From positions 1,931,001 to 1,995,000 of the forward strand of contig NZ_CP024848.1 in NCBI RefSeq assembly GCF_003352005.1: a stretch of 64,000 nt of DNA, given 5' to 3'. The stretch's first letter is position 1, and every line of letters begins with the position of its first letter. A program made the translations under genes and the position numbers. This document shows, one piece after another, positions 53,578 to 62,190 of the stretch. The notes beneath the pieces are model-generated. The model saw only the letters and a list, made by a program, of their open reading frames with translations, made no database searches and was not told where the DNA came from. Source of the DNA: Oceanobacillus zhaokaii. GTDB lineage: Bacteria > Bacillota > Bacilli > Bacillales > Amphibacillaceae.

Positions 53578-53601
53578 CATAATCAATATGGAATTCCTAG
53601 A

Positions 53602-54324
53602 TTATGAATTATATGTTTCTCTGTTTAGATTCACAATATCTTTATGTGACAATCCAGCTGAAAATTTCTCTATTACCTTGTCCCGTAGGAATGTGGCTTT
53701 TTCTGCATCTGCCTTTTTCAATGCTTTAGTTAGTTCTTCTTTTGTTAGTTCTGTGCAATATGCAGGAGTTCCTGGCTGTTGTCTCCAAGAATCAGTTAAA
53801 GAACCACTATCCACTGCATCGAAGCCTAGCTCATTTACTAGGTCCATGATTATATGTTTTTGTGATAGGTCATTACCAGCAATTGTCATGGCAATGCGAC
53901 CACTAGTCCCTTCGGGGGTTCCTTTATTTTCTAAAGTATAAGCTAATAGATTGCTGAAGGCTTTAATGATAGGTCTACCTAATTGATTTGAAACCCAAAC
54001 GCTTTCAACCATTCCGTTCTCAATTTCTTCAATTTTATTGTCTCTAAAAGGATAATAATTAGAAGTGTCTACAATGATTATTTCCTCCCCAGCTTTATCT
54101 ACAATGTTGCGAATGCTTGGCATTACATGAAGAGGGATAGATATTATAAGAACATCAATATTTGTTATTACATCTTCTACACTCACAGGTATTCCAGCAA
54201 TCTCTTTTCCTTCTAAACGTTCAATTTCTCGAGCATCTGCAATTTTAACATCATGTCCATTTTTAACTAATTTTTTAGAAATAATTGTACCTATTGGTCC
54301 TGCACCTATAATTCCAAATCTCAT
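53602..54324 (-). CDS. NADPH-binding F420-reductase-like / NADP oxidoreductase family protein
   Basis: The 240-residue protein starts with the Rossmann loop MRFGIIGAGPIGTIISKKL, followed by DVLIISIPLHVMPSI and VDTSNYYPFRDNKI, as in the coenzyme F420-dependent NADP oxidoreductase (NPD) family. Bacillaceae do not make much use of F420, so the real hydride partner is probably a flavin or ketone substrate. Upstream codons to 54366 are in frame, but AGGAGG before the ATG at 54324 fixes the start. From 54325 to 54643 there is only intergenic sequence. Confidence 0.88.
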   Translation of the reverse strand: MRFGIIGAGPIGTIISKKLVKNGHDVKIADAREIERLEGKEIAGIPVSVEDVITNIDVLIISIPLHVMPSIRNIVDKAGEEIIIVDTSNYYPFRDNKIEEIENGMVESVWVSNQLGRPIIKAFSNLLAYTLENKGTPEGTSGRIAMTIAGNDLSQKHIIMDLVNELGFDAVDSGSLTDSWRQQPGTPAYCTELTKEELTKALKKADAEKATFLRDKVIEKFSAGLSHKDIVNLNRETYNS

Positions 54325-54643
54325 TATTGTTCCTCCTAAATATAATTTTGTTGGATTAAGATTCAATGACTAAATGCATAGAAGATTTAGGCTTACATCT
54401 AACTGGGGCCTATTCAGACGATTTTGTGTAATGTATTAAAAACTACGTACCTAAATTATACCTGCAGTGCTGGTTTTTTGTAGATCAATCTCCTGCCTTA
54501 AAAACCAAATACATGCGGGAAAAGAGAAATTATTTTCCCTCATCCGCATGTATGTAATTATTTATTGGAATGTTAATCTTAAGTGAACAAGAAAATTCAA
54601 AACAGCCTTTAAAAAATCAAATTATTAATAGCTTAGTAATTAA

Positions 54644-55414
54644 TTACTTTGTTGTGGTGGCTCCTCCATCTACTACAAATTCACTTCCTGTAGCAAACTT
54701 AGACTCCTCAGATGCTAAAAACAACACCATATATGCAAGGTCTTTAGGATTACCTAGATGCGGTGGAAGCGGGAAATTGGCTTCTATTGTTTCTCTCAAT
54801 TCAGGATTATCTTTCAACGAGCTTTCTACCATCGGGGTACTAATTACACCTGGATGTACAGAGTTCACACGAATATTATCTTTTGCCAGTACTTTTGCAG
54901 CATGCTTTGTCATAGACCGAACAGCACCTTTAGAAGCACTGTAGGCTACATCATACCCATCAGGAGCTCCACCAACAATGGCACCGATTGATGACATGTT
55001 AATGATTGATCCCTTACCGTTCTCCTGCATTTTAGGAATAACAGTTTGCATACCTAAAAATACACTAGTTGCGTTTATTGCCAAAACTTTATTCCATTCT
55101 TCTAGTGTTGCTTCCTTAACACTTTTTCCTATCTGAATAGCAGCATTATTTACTAACACATCGATCTTACCGTATTTTTTAACAGTCTCATCAATAGCAC
55201 TTATCCATTCATCAGGAGAAGACACATCTAGTTTTAAAGCAAGTGCATCCCCGCCCTTAGCATTAATTTCATTTACTCCTTCTTGTAGAAGTTCAAATTG
55301 TATGTCTGCCGCTACTACCTTTGCTCCTTCTTCAGCAAACGTTTGGGCCATAGTTAAACCCATTCCACCTGCAGCACCTGTAATAATTGCTACCTTACCA
55401 TCTAATCTAGCCAT
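54644..55414 (-). CDS. Short-chain dehydrogenase/reductase (first)
   Basis: The 256-residue classical SDR has the cofactor loop TGAAGGMG, NNAA(I) in LVNNAAIQIG, the catalytic Ser in NMSSIGAI and the Tyr-Lys pair in YSASKGAV. It oxidises or reduces an alcohol/ketone with NAD(P). The C-terminal DGGATTTK is typical. AGGAGG precedes the ATG on the minus strand. It forms a same-strand cluster with the second SDR and the NADPH-binding protein. Confidence 0.93.
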   Translation of the reverse strand: MARLDGKVAIITGAAGGMGLTMAQTFAEEGAKVVAADIQFELLQEGVNEINAKGGDALALKLDVSSPDEWISAIDETVKKYGKIDVLVNNAAIQIGKSVKEATLEEWNKVLAINATSVFLGMQTVIPKMQENGKGSIINMSSIGAIVGGAPDGYDVAYSASKGAVRSMTKHAAKVLAKDNIRVNSVHPGVISTPMVESSLKDNPELRETIEANFPLPPHLGNPKDLAYMVLFLASEESKFATGSEFVVDGGATTTK

Positions 55415-55528
55415 TCTATTTCCTCCTGAAAAGTAGTTCTAATTCGTTTAGAAAGATTACTCTTTTTTTTAAGACATCCTTAATCCAAGCGAATCTTATT
55501 TACATTTTTTTCGAATTCATAATGTTAA

Positions 55529-56287
55529 CTATTTATTTATTGTAGCTCTTGCTCCATCAACTACATAGTCTGCTCCACTTACATAACTAGCTTTATCAGA
55601 TGCTAAAAATGCAACTACTTCGGAAACTTCTTTTGGATCTGCAAAACGTTTCATTGGAAGAAGATTTTGAGATACGTCATCAATCTGCTCTTTAGTTAGT
55701 GTAGCTTCAGCCATTGGCGTGAGTATTGCTCCTGGAAGAACAGCATTGATTCTAATATTTTTATCAGCAAATTCATATGCTGCTTGTTTTGTAAGACCTC
55801 TGACTGCAAATTTTGAAGCAGTATAAGCTGGATTAACTGTAATATCATGTCTCAATCCAGCAAGTGAAGAAATATTAATAATAGACCCTCTATTATTTTC
55901 AACCATTGTAGGTAAGACTGCTCTCATGCCATAAAATATTCCGTTCTGATTAATATCAATTATTTTTTTATACAAGCCTTCTTCTATATCTAAAAGTCCA
56001 GTTATCGCACCTGCAAGTCCTGCATTATTCACTAAAATATCAATAGTACCAAATGTATCTTTAGTCTTTTGTACTACCGTGTCCCAACTATTAGGATTTG
56101 TAACAACTAACTCTACAAAAATAGCCTTATCTTCCCCGATGTCTCTTGCTACTTTTTCTCCATTTTCTGCATCAAGATCTCCGATTACAACTTTTGCACC
56201 TTCTTCAGCAAGCTTTCTTGTATGAAATTCCCCCATACCTTTCGCCCCGCCAGTAATAATCGCTACTTTTCCGTCTAATAGTCCCAT
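55529..56287 (-). CDS. Short-chain dehydrogenase/reductase (second)
   Basis: A 252-residue SDR with TGGAKGMG, LVNNAGLAG, NISSLAGL and YTASKFAV as cofactor loop and catalytic motifs. It is clearly a paralogue of the neighbouring SDR (both end in a VDGGA/VDGAR-type tail). AGGAGG precedes the ATG on the minus strand. A TetR regulator is divergently encoded 187 bases away and probably controls this cluster. Confidence 0.93.
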   Translation of the reverse strand: MGLLDGKVAIITGGAKGMGEFHTRKLAEEGAKVVIGDLDAENGEKVARDIGEDKAIFVELVVTNPNSWDTVVQKTKDTFGTIDILVNNAGLAGAITGLLDIEEGLYKKIIDINQNGIFYGMRAVLPTMVENNRGSIINISSLAGLRHDITVNPAYTASKFAVRGLTKQAAYEFADKNIRINAVLPGAILTPMAEATLTKEQIDDVSQNLLPMKRFADPKEVSEVVAFLASDKASYVSGADYVVDGARATINK

Positions 56288-56403
56288 TATTATTCCTCCT
56301 ATATGTCATTCTGCATTTTAAAGAAATTAAATTTTTTAAGAGCGCTTTCTTTTATATGATAGAGTTACTCGACTTAACACTCAATAAGCAGGTATAATGA
56401 ATA

Positions 56404-56419
56404 TGTTGAATACTCAACA
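56404..56419. promoter_or_regulatory. Candidate TetR operator in the divergent region
   Basis: TGTTGA and TCAACA are inverted around ATAC. The site lies five bases downstream of a TATAAT-like element (56394-56399), between the SDR operon and tetR. Confidence 0.45.
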
Positions 56420-56474
56420 AAGTGATTAGGTTTGTTTATTATAAGGCTTGATAAACGGGACAAAAGGATGATTT

Positions 56475-57092
56475 ATGTTGAATGATCCAAATCGACAAAT
56501 GAGAAAGAAACAATTAACAAAGAAGTTACTAAAAAATGCTTTTATAGATCTTATTTTAGAAAATAATGATGTGCATTCTATCACAATTAGCGAGATTACT
56601 GATCGAGCTGATTTTAATAGAGGTACTTTCTATATCCATTACCAAGATAAAATCGATCTCCTGGAAGAGTTATACCAAGATGCTATCGAAGGCATACATC
56701 AGTCTATTAAAAAACCATACAGAAATAAGGGCAAGGTGATTTTAAATGGGGTTATTCCTTCTAATAAGCTCATATTTGAGCATATAGAAAAGCATAAAAA
56801 GTTGTTTAAAGCTCTAGATCTTATAGAGGACAATCCAGATATATATAAACGGCTCGAACTATTTTTATGGAATTTATTTAGTAAAGAAATTTATATTGAA
56901 CGAGAAACTGACGCTCAGGAAACAAAGTATGATATCTTTCTTAGCTTTCAAGTCCACGCTACGGTTGGTGTTATAAAGTATTGGATTAAAAAGGATTTTA
57001 TTTTCTCTACAAGTGTTATGAGCGAACAATTAACATCTTTCTATTCGGATAAAGTAATTGCGATGAATTTCAACAATCAAAACCTTGATTGA
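56475..57092 (+). CDS. TetR-family regulator
   Basis: The 205-residue protein has an N-terminal TetR helix-turn-helix (about 10-60; SITISEITDRADFNRGTFYIHYQDKIDLLEELY) and a C-terminal ligand domain of the DhaS-like type (LDLIEDNPDIYKRLELFLWNLFSK). It is divergent from two SDR genes and so probably represses them in the absence of an inducing alcohol or ketone. GGGACAAAAGGATG lies upstream of the ATG. Confidence 0.92.
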   Translation: MLNDPNRQMRKKQLTKKLLKNAFIDLILENNDVHSITISEITDRADFNRGTFYIHYQDKIDLLEELYQDAIEGIHQSIKKPYRNKGKVILNGVIPSNKLIFEHIEKHKKLFKALDLIEDNPDIYKRLELFLWNLFSKEIYIERETDAQETKYDIFLSFQVHATVGVIKYWIKKDFIFSTSVMSEQLTSFYSDKVIAMNFNNQNLD

Positions 57093-57157
57093 TAGGAGTT
57101 TTTTTCTACACTTGGATGTAAAATTCTAATTTCTGCTATTTACGCTCTCACAAGCCC

Positions 57158-57222
57158 TTTTTTACTATATGGTGCAAGAGTTAAGCAAGGTGATCTTAAA
57201 TTTGATCGCCTTTTTCTTCTGG
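57158..57222. repeat. Hairpin repeat, A type, with terminator
   Basis: TTTACTATATGGTGCAAGAG is followed by AAGGTGATC/GATCGCCTT (one G-T pair) and Ts, serving as terminator for the TetR gene. Confidence 0.85.
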
Positions 57223-57276
57223 AAAATCCCGAAAATTGTTTGGAATATTATGTTGTTATTGATGTATAGAGAAATT

Positions 57277-57306
57277 GAGCTAACGGGGCAGGTTAGTGCA
57301 ATAAGA
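57277..57306. repeat. Hairpin repeat, B type
   Basis: GAGCTAACGGGGCAGGTTAGT. It is 70 bases after the A copy, with the spacer GGAATATTATGTTGTTATTG between them. Confidence 0.88.
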
Positions 57307-57345
57307 ATAGGTAATAATTTGTTATGTAAGATGTTGTTATAGGAA

Positions 57346-57681
57346 GTGGTATATATTTTTTATGCAATCGTATTATTTATAGTTGCAGGTATTGCCGAGA
57401 TTGGTGGAGGCTATCTAATCTGGTTATGGTTAAGAGAAGGAAAACCATTTTATTGGGGAATAGTTGGTGGAATAGCATTAGCCCTATATGGTGTGGTTGC
57501 TACATTTCAAACCTTTCCATCATTCGGGAGAGTTTATGCTGCATACGGTGGAGTATTTGTAGTTCTTTCTGTTTTATGGGGATGGGGAATTGATAGGAAA
57601 ACACCTGATTTATATGATTGGGTAGGTGCGGGCATCTGCTTAATTGGTGTATCCGTAATATTGTTTGCACCACGCCATTAA
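57346..57681 (+). CDS. YnfA-family membrane protein (UPF0060)
   Basis: The 111-residue protein has four membrane segments and the whole family pattern ([80 protein letters not shown]). The family resembles small multidrug/quaternary-ammonium exporters, and a transport role is suspected. GTG start, with AGGAAG upstream. It is a single-gene unit between B and A repeats. Confidence 0.93.
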   Translation: MVYIFYAIVLFIVAGIAEIGGGYLIWLWLREGKPFYWGIVGGIALALYGVVATFQTFPSFGRVYAAYGGVFVVLSVLWGWGIDRKTPDLYDWVGAGICLIGVSVILFAPRH

Positions 57682-57692
57682 AAACCTATCCT

Positions 57693-57765
57693 AAACAAAC
57701 TTACTGGTGCGTTAATTGAATAAGGAAAAGTTAAAAGTCGATTCAAAAAATCGGCTTTTTTGATT
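57693..57765. repeat. Hairpin repeat, A type, with terminator
   Basis: CAAACTTACTGGTGCGTTAATTG is followed by AAAAGTCGATTC/AATCGGCTTTTTT, a terminator. From 57766 to 57956 only AT-rich sequence with a hairpin CTCCTTTAATAAAGGAG is present. Confidence 0.82.
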
Positions 57766-57956
57766 TCGTTAAAAGAAACAGAATCATAACTTAGAGTTGA
57801 ACAATTTTTTTAAAATCGATTTATGATAAAAAACAGACTCCTTTAATAAAGGAGTCAAAGGAATGATTTACTCTATGAAAGTGAGTCATACATAATAATT
57901 TATGTTATGGATTCACAAAGGGAATGACGAATGAATTAGGTTATTTTAATCTTTTT

Positions 57957-58012
57957 TGTGTTAACTGGTGCAATAGTTAAACAAGGCATCATCAAAACGA
58001 TCGTCTTTTTAT
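57957..58012. repeat. Hairpin repeat, A type
   Basis: TGTTAACTGGTGCAATAGTT, with arms AACT/AGTT, and a downstream GATCGTC-TTTTT element. Confidence 0.83.
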
Positions 58013-58027
58013 TCGAACTATATGTTT

Positions 58028-58068
58028 GAATATTATGGTAATATAACTAATGGGGCAGGATTGTTGAA
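58028..58068. repeat. Spacer motif and B-type hairpin
   Basis: GAATATTATGGTAATATAAC leads into TAATGGGGCAGGATTGTTG, directly upstream of the CPBP gene's ribosome site. Confidence 0.83.
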
Positions 58069-58086
58069 GAAGAAAAGGGGGAGTTT

Positions 58087-58746
58087 CTGATAGAATTAAA
58101 AGTATATAAAAATTATATTTGGGTATATTTCATAATATTTTATGCCTTATGGTGTATCAGAGAATTATGGTTAGTTCAATATTTAGAATTAATGGATTCT
58201 GTTCCAAGAGCTATAACGTCAGCCGTTATTAAAATAGTTATTTGGGTCATTCCAGTTATATTATTAGTTAAAATTATGGAAAAAATTGACCCGTCTACCT
58301 ATTTAGGACTACGTCATAACTTTAGAAAAGGTTTAAAATGGACAGGTTGGGTATCCTTAGCCTTTATATCTTATTTTGTAGTTTTAAATATCATTGTTTT
58401 AGAGAATGATATTGATTTTCAAATAGGGTTTGAAGAATGGCTTAATACTATTCTATTAGTTGGAATAACCGAGGAAATTGTTTTTAGGGGTTTTTTATTA
58501 AGAAAATTTATGGATTCTTATAGATTTTGGATAGCAAATACAATTACATCTTTACTCTTTGTATCAATTCATTTTCCTATTTGGTTTTATAAAGGGCTTT
58601 TTGAATTCCCTTATATTTTACGTTCCATAATAACAGTTTTTGGTTTGGGTATTATATTTGGGTTTGTATATAAGAAAAGTAACTTTCTTTGGTCAGTAAT
58701 TATAATTCATTCTTTGTATAATTTGTTAGTGTCGCTCTTCTACTAA
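58087..58746 (+). CDS. CPBP-family intramembrane protease (CAAX-like), non-canonical start
   Basis: The protein has several membrane segments with the CPBP motifs TEEIVFRGFLLRKF (EExxxR), SIHFPIWF and IHSLYNLLVS. Members cleave prenyl- or peptide substrates or protect against bacteriocins. The ATG at 58192 (184 residues) has no ribosome site. The frame is open for 35 codons upstream and encodes another membrane helix (NYIWVYFIIFYALWCI). AAAGGGGGAG at 58075-58083 points to CTG 58087 or ATA 58090 as the start. The longer form is given here. Confidence 0.78.
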   Translation: MIELKVYKNYIWVYFIIFYALWCIRELWLVQYLELMDSVPRAITSAVIKIVIWVIPVILLVKIMEKIDPSTYLGLRHNFRKGLKWTGWVSLAFISYFVVLNIIVLENDIDFQIGFEEWLNTILLVGITEEIVFRGFLLRKFMDSYRFWIANTITSLLFVSIHFPIWFYKGLFEFPYILRSIITVFGLGIIFGFVYKKSNFLWSVIIIHSLYNLLVSLFY

Positions 58747-58775
58747 CTGGTGCGGTTGTTAAATAAGGACAGTCG
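58742..58775. repeat. Hairpin repeat, A type
   Basis: ACTAACTGGTGCGGTTGTTA overlaps the stop codon region of the CPBP gene. Confidence 0.8.
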
Positions 58776-58831
58776 CTTCTTGTGCTCTCGGGGAAGAATA
58801 CTTTAAGTAGGAATTTAAGGGGAAGTTGAAT

Positions 58832-59256
58832 TTGAAGTCAAAAAATGTGTTGAAACCTAAATTAGAAGATGTAGAAAATATTGTTGCAGTTGATAGAGAA
58901 GTTATTAGCAACGATATTAGACGGGATTATATAAAAAAAGCAGTAGAAGAAGATAGATGTATTGTTGTTAAAAGTGAAAATAAATTTTTGGATTTTTAAT
59001 TTTTAATACCAATTTCTTTGATTGTAGTTTTATATCATTGATAATAGTATCACCAACGGCAAGACGTAAAGGTTATGCAACATCCTTGATGGATTACTTT
59101 GTTAATATATCACCTACCAAAAAAGTATTTTCATCAACCAACCAATCAAACAAAGATATGCAAAAAGTTTTCATAGCAAATGGTTTCGTACAAAGCGGAG
59201 TTGTTGAAAACCTGGATGAAGGAGACCCTGAAATAATTTATTTTAAATCGAAGTAA
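58832..59256 (+). pseudogene. GNAT acetyltransferase, frameshifted
   Basis: The first part (TTG start after AAGGGGAAG) reads KPKLEDVENIVAVDREVI...VEEDRCIVVKSENKF and then stops at 58997-58999. In another frame the fold continues GFLIFNTNFFDCSFISLIIV, SPTARRKGYATSLMDYFV and the NGFVQSG end. RRKGYA is the acetyl-CoA-binding loop. A single missing base in the run of five Ts at 58985-58989 would explain the break. Either the gene is inactive or this is a sequencing error at a homopolymer. Confidence 0.8.
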
Positions 59257-59269
59257 ATTAACTTAGTTA

Positions 59270-59350
59270 TTGAGCTAACGGGTGCAATAGTTGAAGAGGA
59301 GATCAAACGGCAGCTATTGTGCTAAAGGGGCTGGTTAGTTTAAGTGTGTT
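59270..59350. repeat. Hairpin repeats A then B
   Basis: GCTAACGGGTGCAATAGTTG, the 18-base segment shared with 37914-37931 (here 59309-59326), then CTAAAGGGGCTGGTTAGTTT. Confidence 0.88.
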
Positions 59351-59405
59351 GTTTTACTTGTGTTCGAATCGAACCAATTTCTAAAAAAAACAGAGGGGTG
59401 TTCGA

Positions 59406-59574
59406 ATGTTCAAACGCACGTTATATTGTTCTAATTGCAATCGAGAAGTTCAGGACGGAGAAGAAATCTATGCGAAGGTGAAGGCTCCGAAGAACACGAT
59501 TATGGTCGAAATTAAAGCCTATCTGAAAAGAAAGTAAAATTTTTTGTACGGATTGTATGGATAAGAAGAAATGA
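59406..59574 (+). pseudogene. Zn-ribbon mini-protein, frameshifted
   Basis: From ATG 59406 a frame reads MFKRTLYCSNCNREV, then DGEEIYAKVKAPKNTIMVEI, and stops at 59535-59537. The -1/+2 frame continues KIFCTDCMDKKK and stops at 59572-59574. The second CxxC (CTDC) matches the first (CSNC), so the original product was probably a protein of about 56 residues with a four-cysteine zinc site, of a type often seen in Bacillus. It is the second adjacent gene broken by a single-base shift. Confidence 0.7.
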
Positions 59575-59582
59575 TGGTTACT

Positions 59583-59760
59583 GCAAACGGGCAAGATTGT
59601 TGATTAAGCATCACTTTTCTTCTTCAACTATTGGGTGCGTTAATTCAAGAAGGATAACGCTATTTTACGTAGAAGTTATTGTACTAAAGGGGCAGTTTAG
59701 TGGAAGAGTCCTGTTTGATTTTTGTTCAGCAATTGGGCCAGATTGTTGAGTAACATTTTA
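59583..59760. repeat. Cluster of hairpin repeats
   Basis: AACGGGCAAGATTGTTG (B-like), CAACTATTGGGTGCG with the common right arm to ACGTAGAAG, CTAAAGGGGCAGTTTAGTGG (B) and GCAATTGGGCCAGATTGTTG (B-like) follow each other within 180 bases, without a gene between them: nested or decayed units. Confidence 0.85.
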
Positions 59761-59771
59761 ACTTTATTGAT

Positions 59772-59812
59772 CCCCGGAGCGCGGTGGCGATGCCGGCTCT
59801 AGTATCATCCCG
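59772..59812. other. Short GC-rich island
   Basis: CCCCGGAGCGCGGTGGCGAT and the following CCGGCTC stand out against AT-rich surroundings. GAGC and GCTC can pair, with GGTGGC/GCC inside. It could be a structured remnant; no gene is present between 59575 and 59954. Confidence 0.35.
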
Positions 59813-59878
59813 AAATGAGATTTACCGTATAAATTACGATGATCTTTCTTGTTTTTGTAAATTAAAACAAGATGCGGA

Positions 59879-59907
59879 TTGACATATTTTTTAAAATAGA
59901 ATATATT
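59879..59907 (+). promoter_or_regulatory. Sigma-A promoter of the TetR gene
   Basis: A perfect TTGACA (59879-59884), 17 bases and TATATT (59902-59907), abutting the operator at 59908. Confidence 0.75.
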
Positions 59908-59929
59908 AATGTCAGTCAGTACTGACATT
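59908..59929. promoter_or_regulatory. TetR operator 1 (autoregulation)
   Basis: AATGTCAGT and ACTGACATT are perfectly inverted around CAGT, immediately downstream of the promoter. A bound dimer would block transcription of the regulator. Confidence 0.8.
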
Positions 59930-59954
59930 CTTAGAAGGGATTGAACTAGGAGTC

Positions 59955-60545
59955 ATGACTTCAAACCGAAAACAGTATACAACAGAAAAAATCATTACTG
60001 CCGCGATAGACCTTTTTTCTAAAAATGGATATAACGGGGTTACAACAGAGGAAATTGCAAAGGAAGCTGGCTTCAGTGAAAAAACGCTATTTAGACATTT
60101 TCAAAGTAAGCAAAACTTATTAGAGCAAGCAATTGACCGATATCATTATGCTGAGGAAATGCGTGCCATTTTTGATAGTAAGCTCACCTGGAACCTCATG
60201 GAAGATTTACTGTTAATTAGCCAGAATTATCATAGAATCATGCATCGGAACCGAAAAATGCTCCGAATCATTATGAAAGTAGGGGAAAATATTCCTGGCT
60301 TGCACGAGTATTCACACAGACACCCTCATGCATTAAAAGAATTTTTAACTAACTATTTTGCAGAAATGAAAAATAGAAAAAAATTGGTCCCCTTTGATCC
60401 GGAGAAAATTGCGATTACCTTTCTCTATATGAATTATGGATTAGCACATGGAAGAATGAACGAAGACCCTGCGTTTACTGATGAAAGATTCGCGAAATTA
60501 ATTGAAGAAAGTGTTGCGTTATTTACTAGGGGATTAACTCCCTAG
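59955..60545 (+). CDS. TetR-family regulator of the adjacent MFS exporter
   Basis: The 196-residue protein has a canonical TetR DNA-binding domain (about 8-58: KIITAAIDLFSKNGYNGVTTEEIAKEAGFSEKTLFRHFQSKQNLLEQAI) and a helical ligand domain. Two copies of the same inverted repeat, one at its own promoter and one before the MFS gene, identify its targets. TAGGAG precedes the ATG. Confidence 0.93.
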   Translation: MTSNRKQYTTEKIITAAIDLFSKNGYNGVTTEEIAKEAGFSEKTLFRHFQSKQNLLEQAIDRYHYAEEMRAIFDSKLTWNLMEDLLLISQNYHRIMHRNRKMLRIIMKVGENIPGLHEYSHRHPHALKEFLTNYFAEMKNRKKLVPFDPEKIAITFLYMNYGLAHGRMNEDPAFTDERFAKLIEESVALFTRGLTP

Positions 60546-60562
60546 TATGTTCTTCACTCCAA

Positions 60563-60584
60563 AATGTCAGTCAGTACAGACTTT
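60563..60584. promoter_or_regulatory. TetR operator 2 (MFS gene)
   Basis: AATGTCAGTCAGTACAGACT plus TT matches operator 1 at 20 of 22 positions, in the 67-base gap before the exporter gene. Confidence 0.75.
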
Positions 60585-60612
60585 CTTGTGATCAACAAAG
60601 GAGGAATGTATT

Positions 60613-61977
60613 ATGGGAAACATGATAAAAAAGCAAGCGAGTGAAAAGTTATTAATTATTATGATGCTTACGGTTACTTTTTCGTCTATGAGTATATTAC
60701 TCTTCAATTTTGTACTTCCCCTCATTAGCGAAGAATTTCAGCTCACAAACTCTCAAGTAAGCTGGGTTACTTCGGCCTATACCCTTATATATGGGATTGG
60801 AACAGCGACTTATGGAAAATTAGCAGATCGGTATAAACTGAAAAATTTATTAACCTTTGGTTTAATTCTTTTTAGCTTTGCGTCATTACTAGGTTTCTTT
60901 TCTACATCTTATTGGCTTTTGCTTGTTGCGAGATGTTTACAAGCAGCTGGCGCGGCGACGATTCCGGCAACAGCGACACTTATTCCGATACGATATTTTC
61001 CTATTGAACAAAGAGGTACAGCGATGGGAACGGTTTTTGTAGGAACCGCTTTAGGTAGTGCACTTGGACCTGTTATTTCTGCATTAGTTGTCAGTGTTGT
61101 GGATTGGCGTTGGCTTTTCTGTATCCCTCTATTCCTTCTTTTGACGTTGCCATTTTTCTTGAAATATTTAGGAGATGAGCGAGGAGCTGATACGAGTCTT
61201 GATTGGTTAGGCGGAGCATTACTAGCCTTAACAGTTGCCCAAGTTTTATTAGGTGTAACGAACGGCGCAGGTTGGTTTATTGGGGGGATTGTTGCTTCGA
61301 TTTTATTCATCATTCGAATTCACTCTACGAAGCATCCTTTTGTTCAACCCAAGTTATTTAAGGACAAAAAATATTCAACTTATTTAGTGTTAGCGTTTTT
61401 AATAACAGGAATTGGTTATTCACTATTTTTTCTTACACCTTTATTTCTAGCAGATGTACAAAAACTCCCTGCAAGCTTGATTGGATTCGCGATGGTACCC
61501 GCTGCTGTTACATCGGCTATATTGAATAGACAAGGTGGAAAGCTTGCGGATTCAAAAGGCACACCCAATTTATTCTTTCTTGCATCAAGTTTATTAATAG
61601 TATGCTTTTTCCTGCTTTCAACTTTAATTGGTTCGAATGCTTTGTACATGGCGCTATTTCTAATCTTCGGCAATGTCGGCCAATCGTTTATGATGATTGT
61701 CATGTCTAAATCGATCTCTACAACATTGCCAAAGGAGCATGCAGGTGTTGGAATGGGCCTGCTAATGATGCAAAATTTCATTTCAGGCTCTATTGCAATG
61801 GGGATATACGGGAGAGCCGTTGATATTGAAGCAAGTAGTTCGTGGAATCCATTTCTTCAGTCATCGAATGGTACTATATACAGTAACATTTTCCTTGTAT
61901 TGGGAATCTTACATGTTGTTATTTTGATTGTTTACAAGTTAAAGGTGCATAAAAAATATAAAATCCTTAATGATTAA
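60613..61977 (+). CDS. MFS drug exporter (DHA2 family)
   Basis: The 454-residue membrane protein has about 14 hydrophobic segments, the motif-A-like GKLADRYKLKNLL after the second segment and the motif-C-like GTALGSALGPVISALVV. It is probably a proton-driven multidrug exporter of the LfrA/QacA-like group. AAAGGAGG precedes the ATG. Its repression by the adjacent TetR is indicated by a shared operator. From 61978 to 62118 there is no gene. Confidence 0.93.
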   Translation: MGNMIKKQASEKLLIIMMLTVTFSSMSILLFNFVLPLISEEFQLTNSQVSWVTSAYTLIYGIGTATYGKLADRYKLKNLLTFGLILFSFASLLGFFSTSYWLLLVARCLQAAGAATIPATATLIPIRYFPIEQRGTAMGTVFVGTALGSALGPVISALVVSVVDWRWLFCIPLFLLLTLPFFLKYLGDERGADTSLDWLGGALLALTVAQVLLGVTNGAGWFIGGIVASILFIIRIHSTKHPFVQPKLFKDKKYSTYLVLAFLITGIGYSLFFLTPLFLADVQKLPASLIGFAMVPAAVTSAILNRQGGKLADSKGTPNLFFLASSLLIVCFFLLSTLIGSNALYMALFLIFGNVGQSFMMIVMSKSISTTLPKEHAGVGMGLLMMQNFISGSIAMGIYGRAVDIEASSSWNPFLQSSNGTIYSNIFLVLGILHVVILIVYKLKVHKKYKILND

Positions 61978-62118
61978 TTTCCCACAATTGATTCTGGCAT
62001 ATGCATATTGAAAAGAAAGGAATTGGAGGGACAAAGTTACGTTCATTTAAATGAAAAAGCAAGAAAAGTACAGTTAGTAATTAGAGACAGACTCTCAGGT
62101 ATTTCCTTAGACTTGTTA

Positions 62119-62181
62119 AAATAACTGGTGCAAGAGTGAAAACAAGGCGATCATTAAAACGATCGTCTTTTCTTTAGTAAA
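62119..62181. repeat. Hairpin repeat, A type, with terminator
   Basis: AAATAACTGGTGCAAGAGTG followed by AAGGCGATC/GATCGTCTT with Ts. Confidence 0.83.
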
Positions 62182-62190
62182 TATTTTTGA

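Noticed and set aside
59772..59812. tRNA or other stable RNA in the GC-rich island
   Set aside because: Too short (about 40 bases), no cloverleaf and no flanking promoter.
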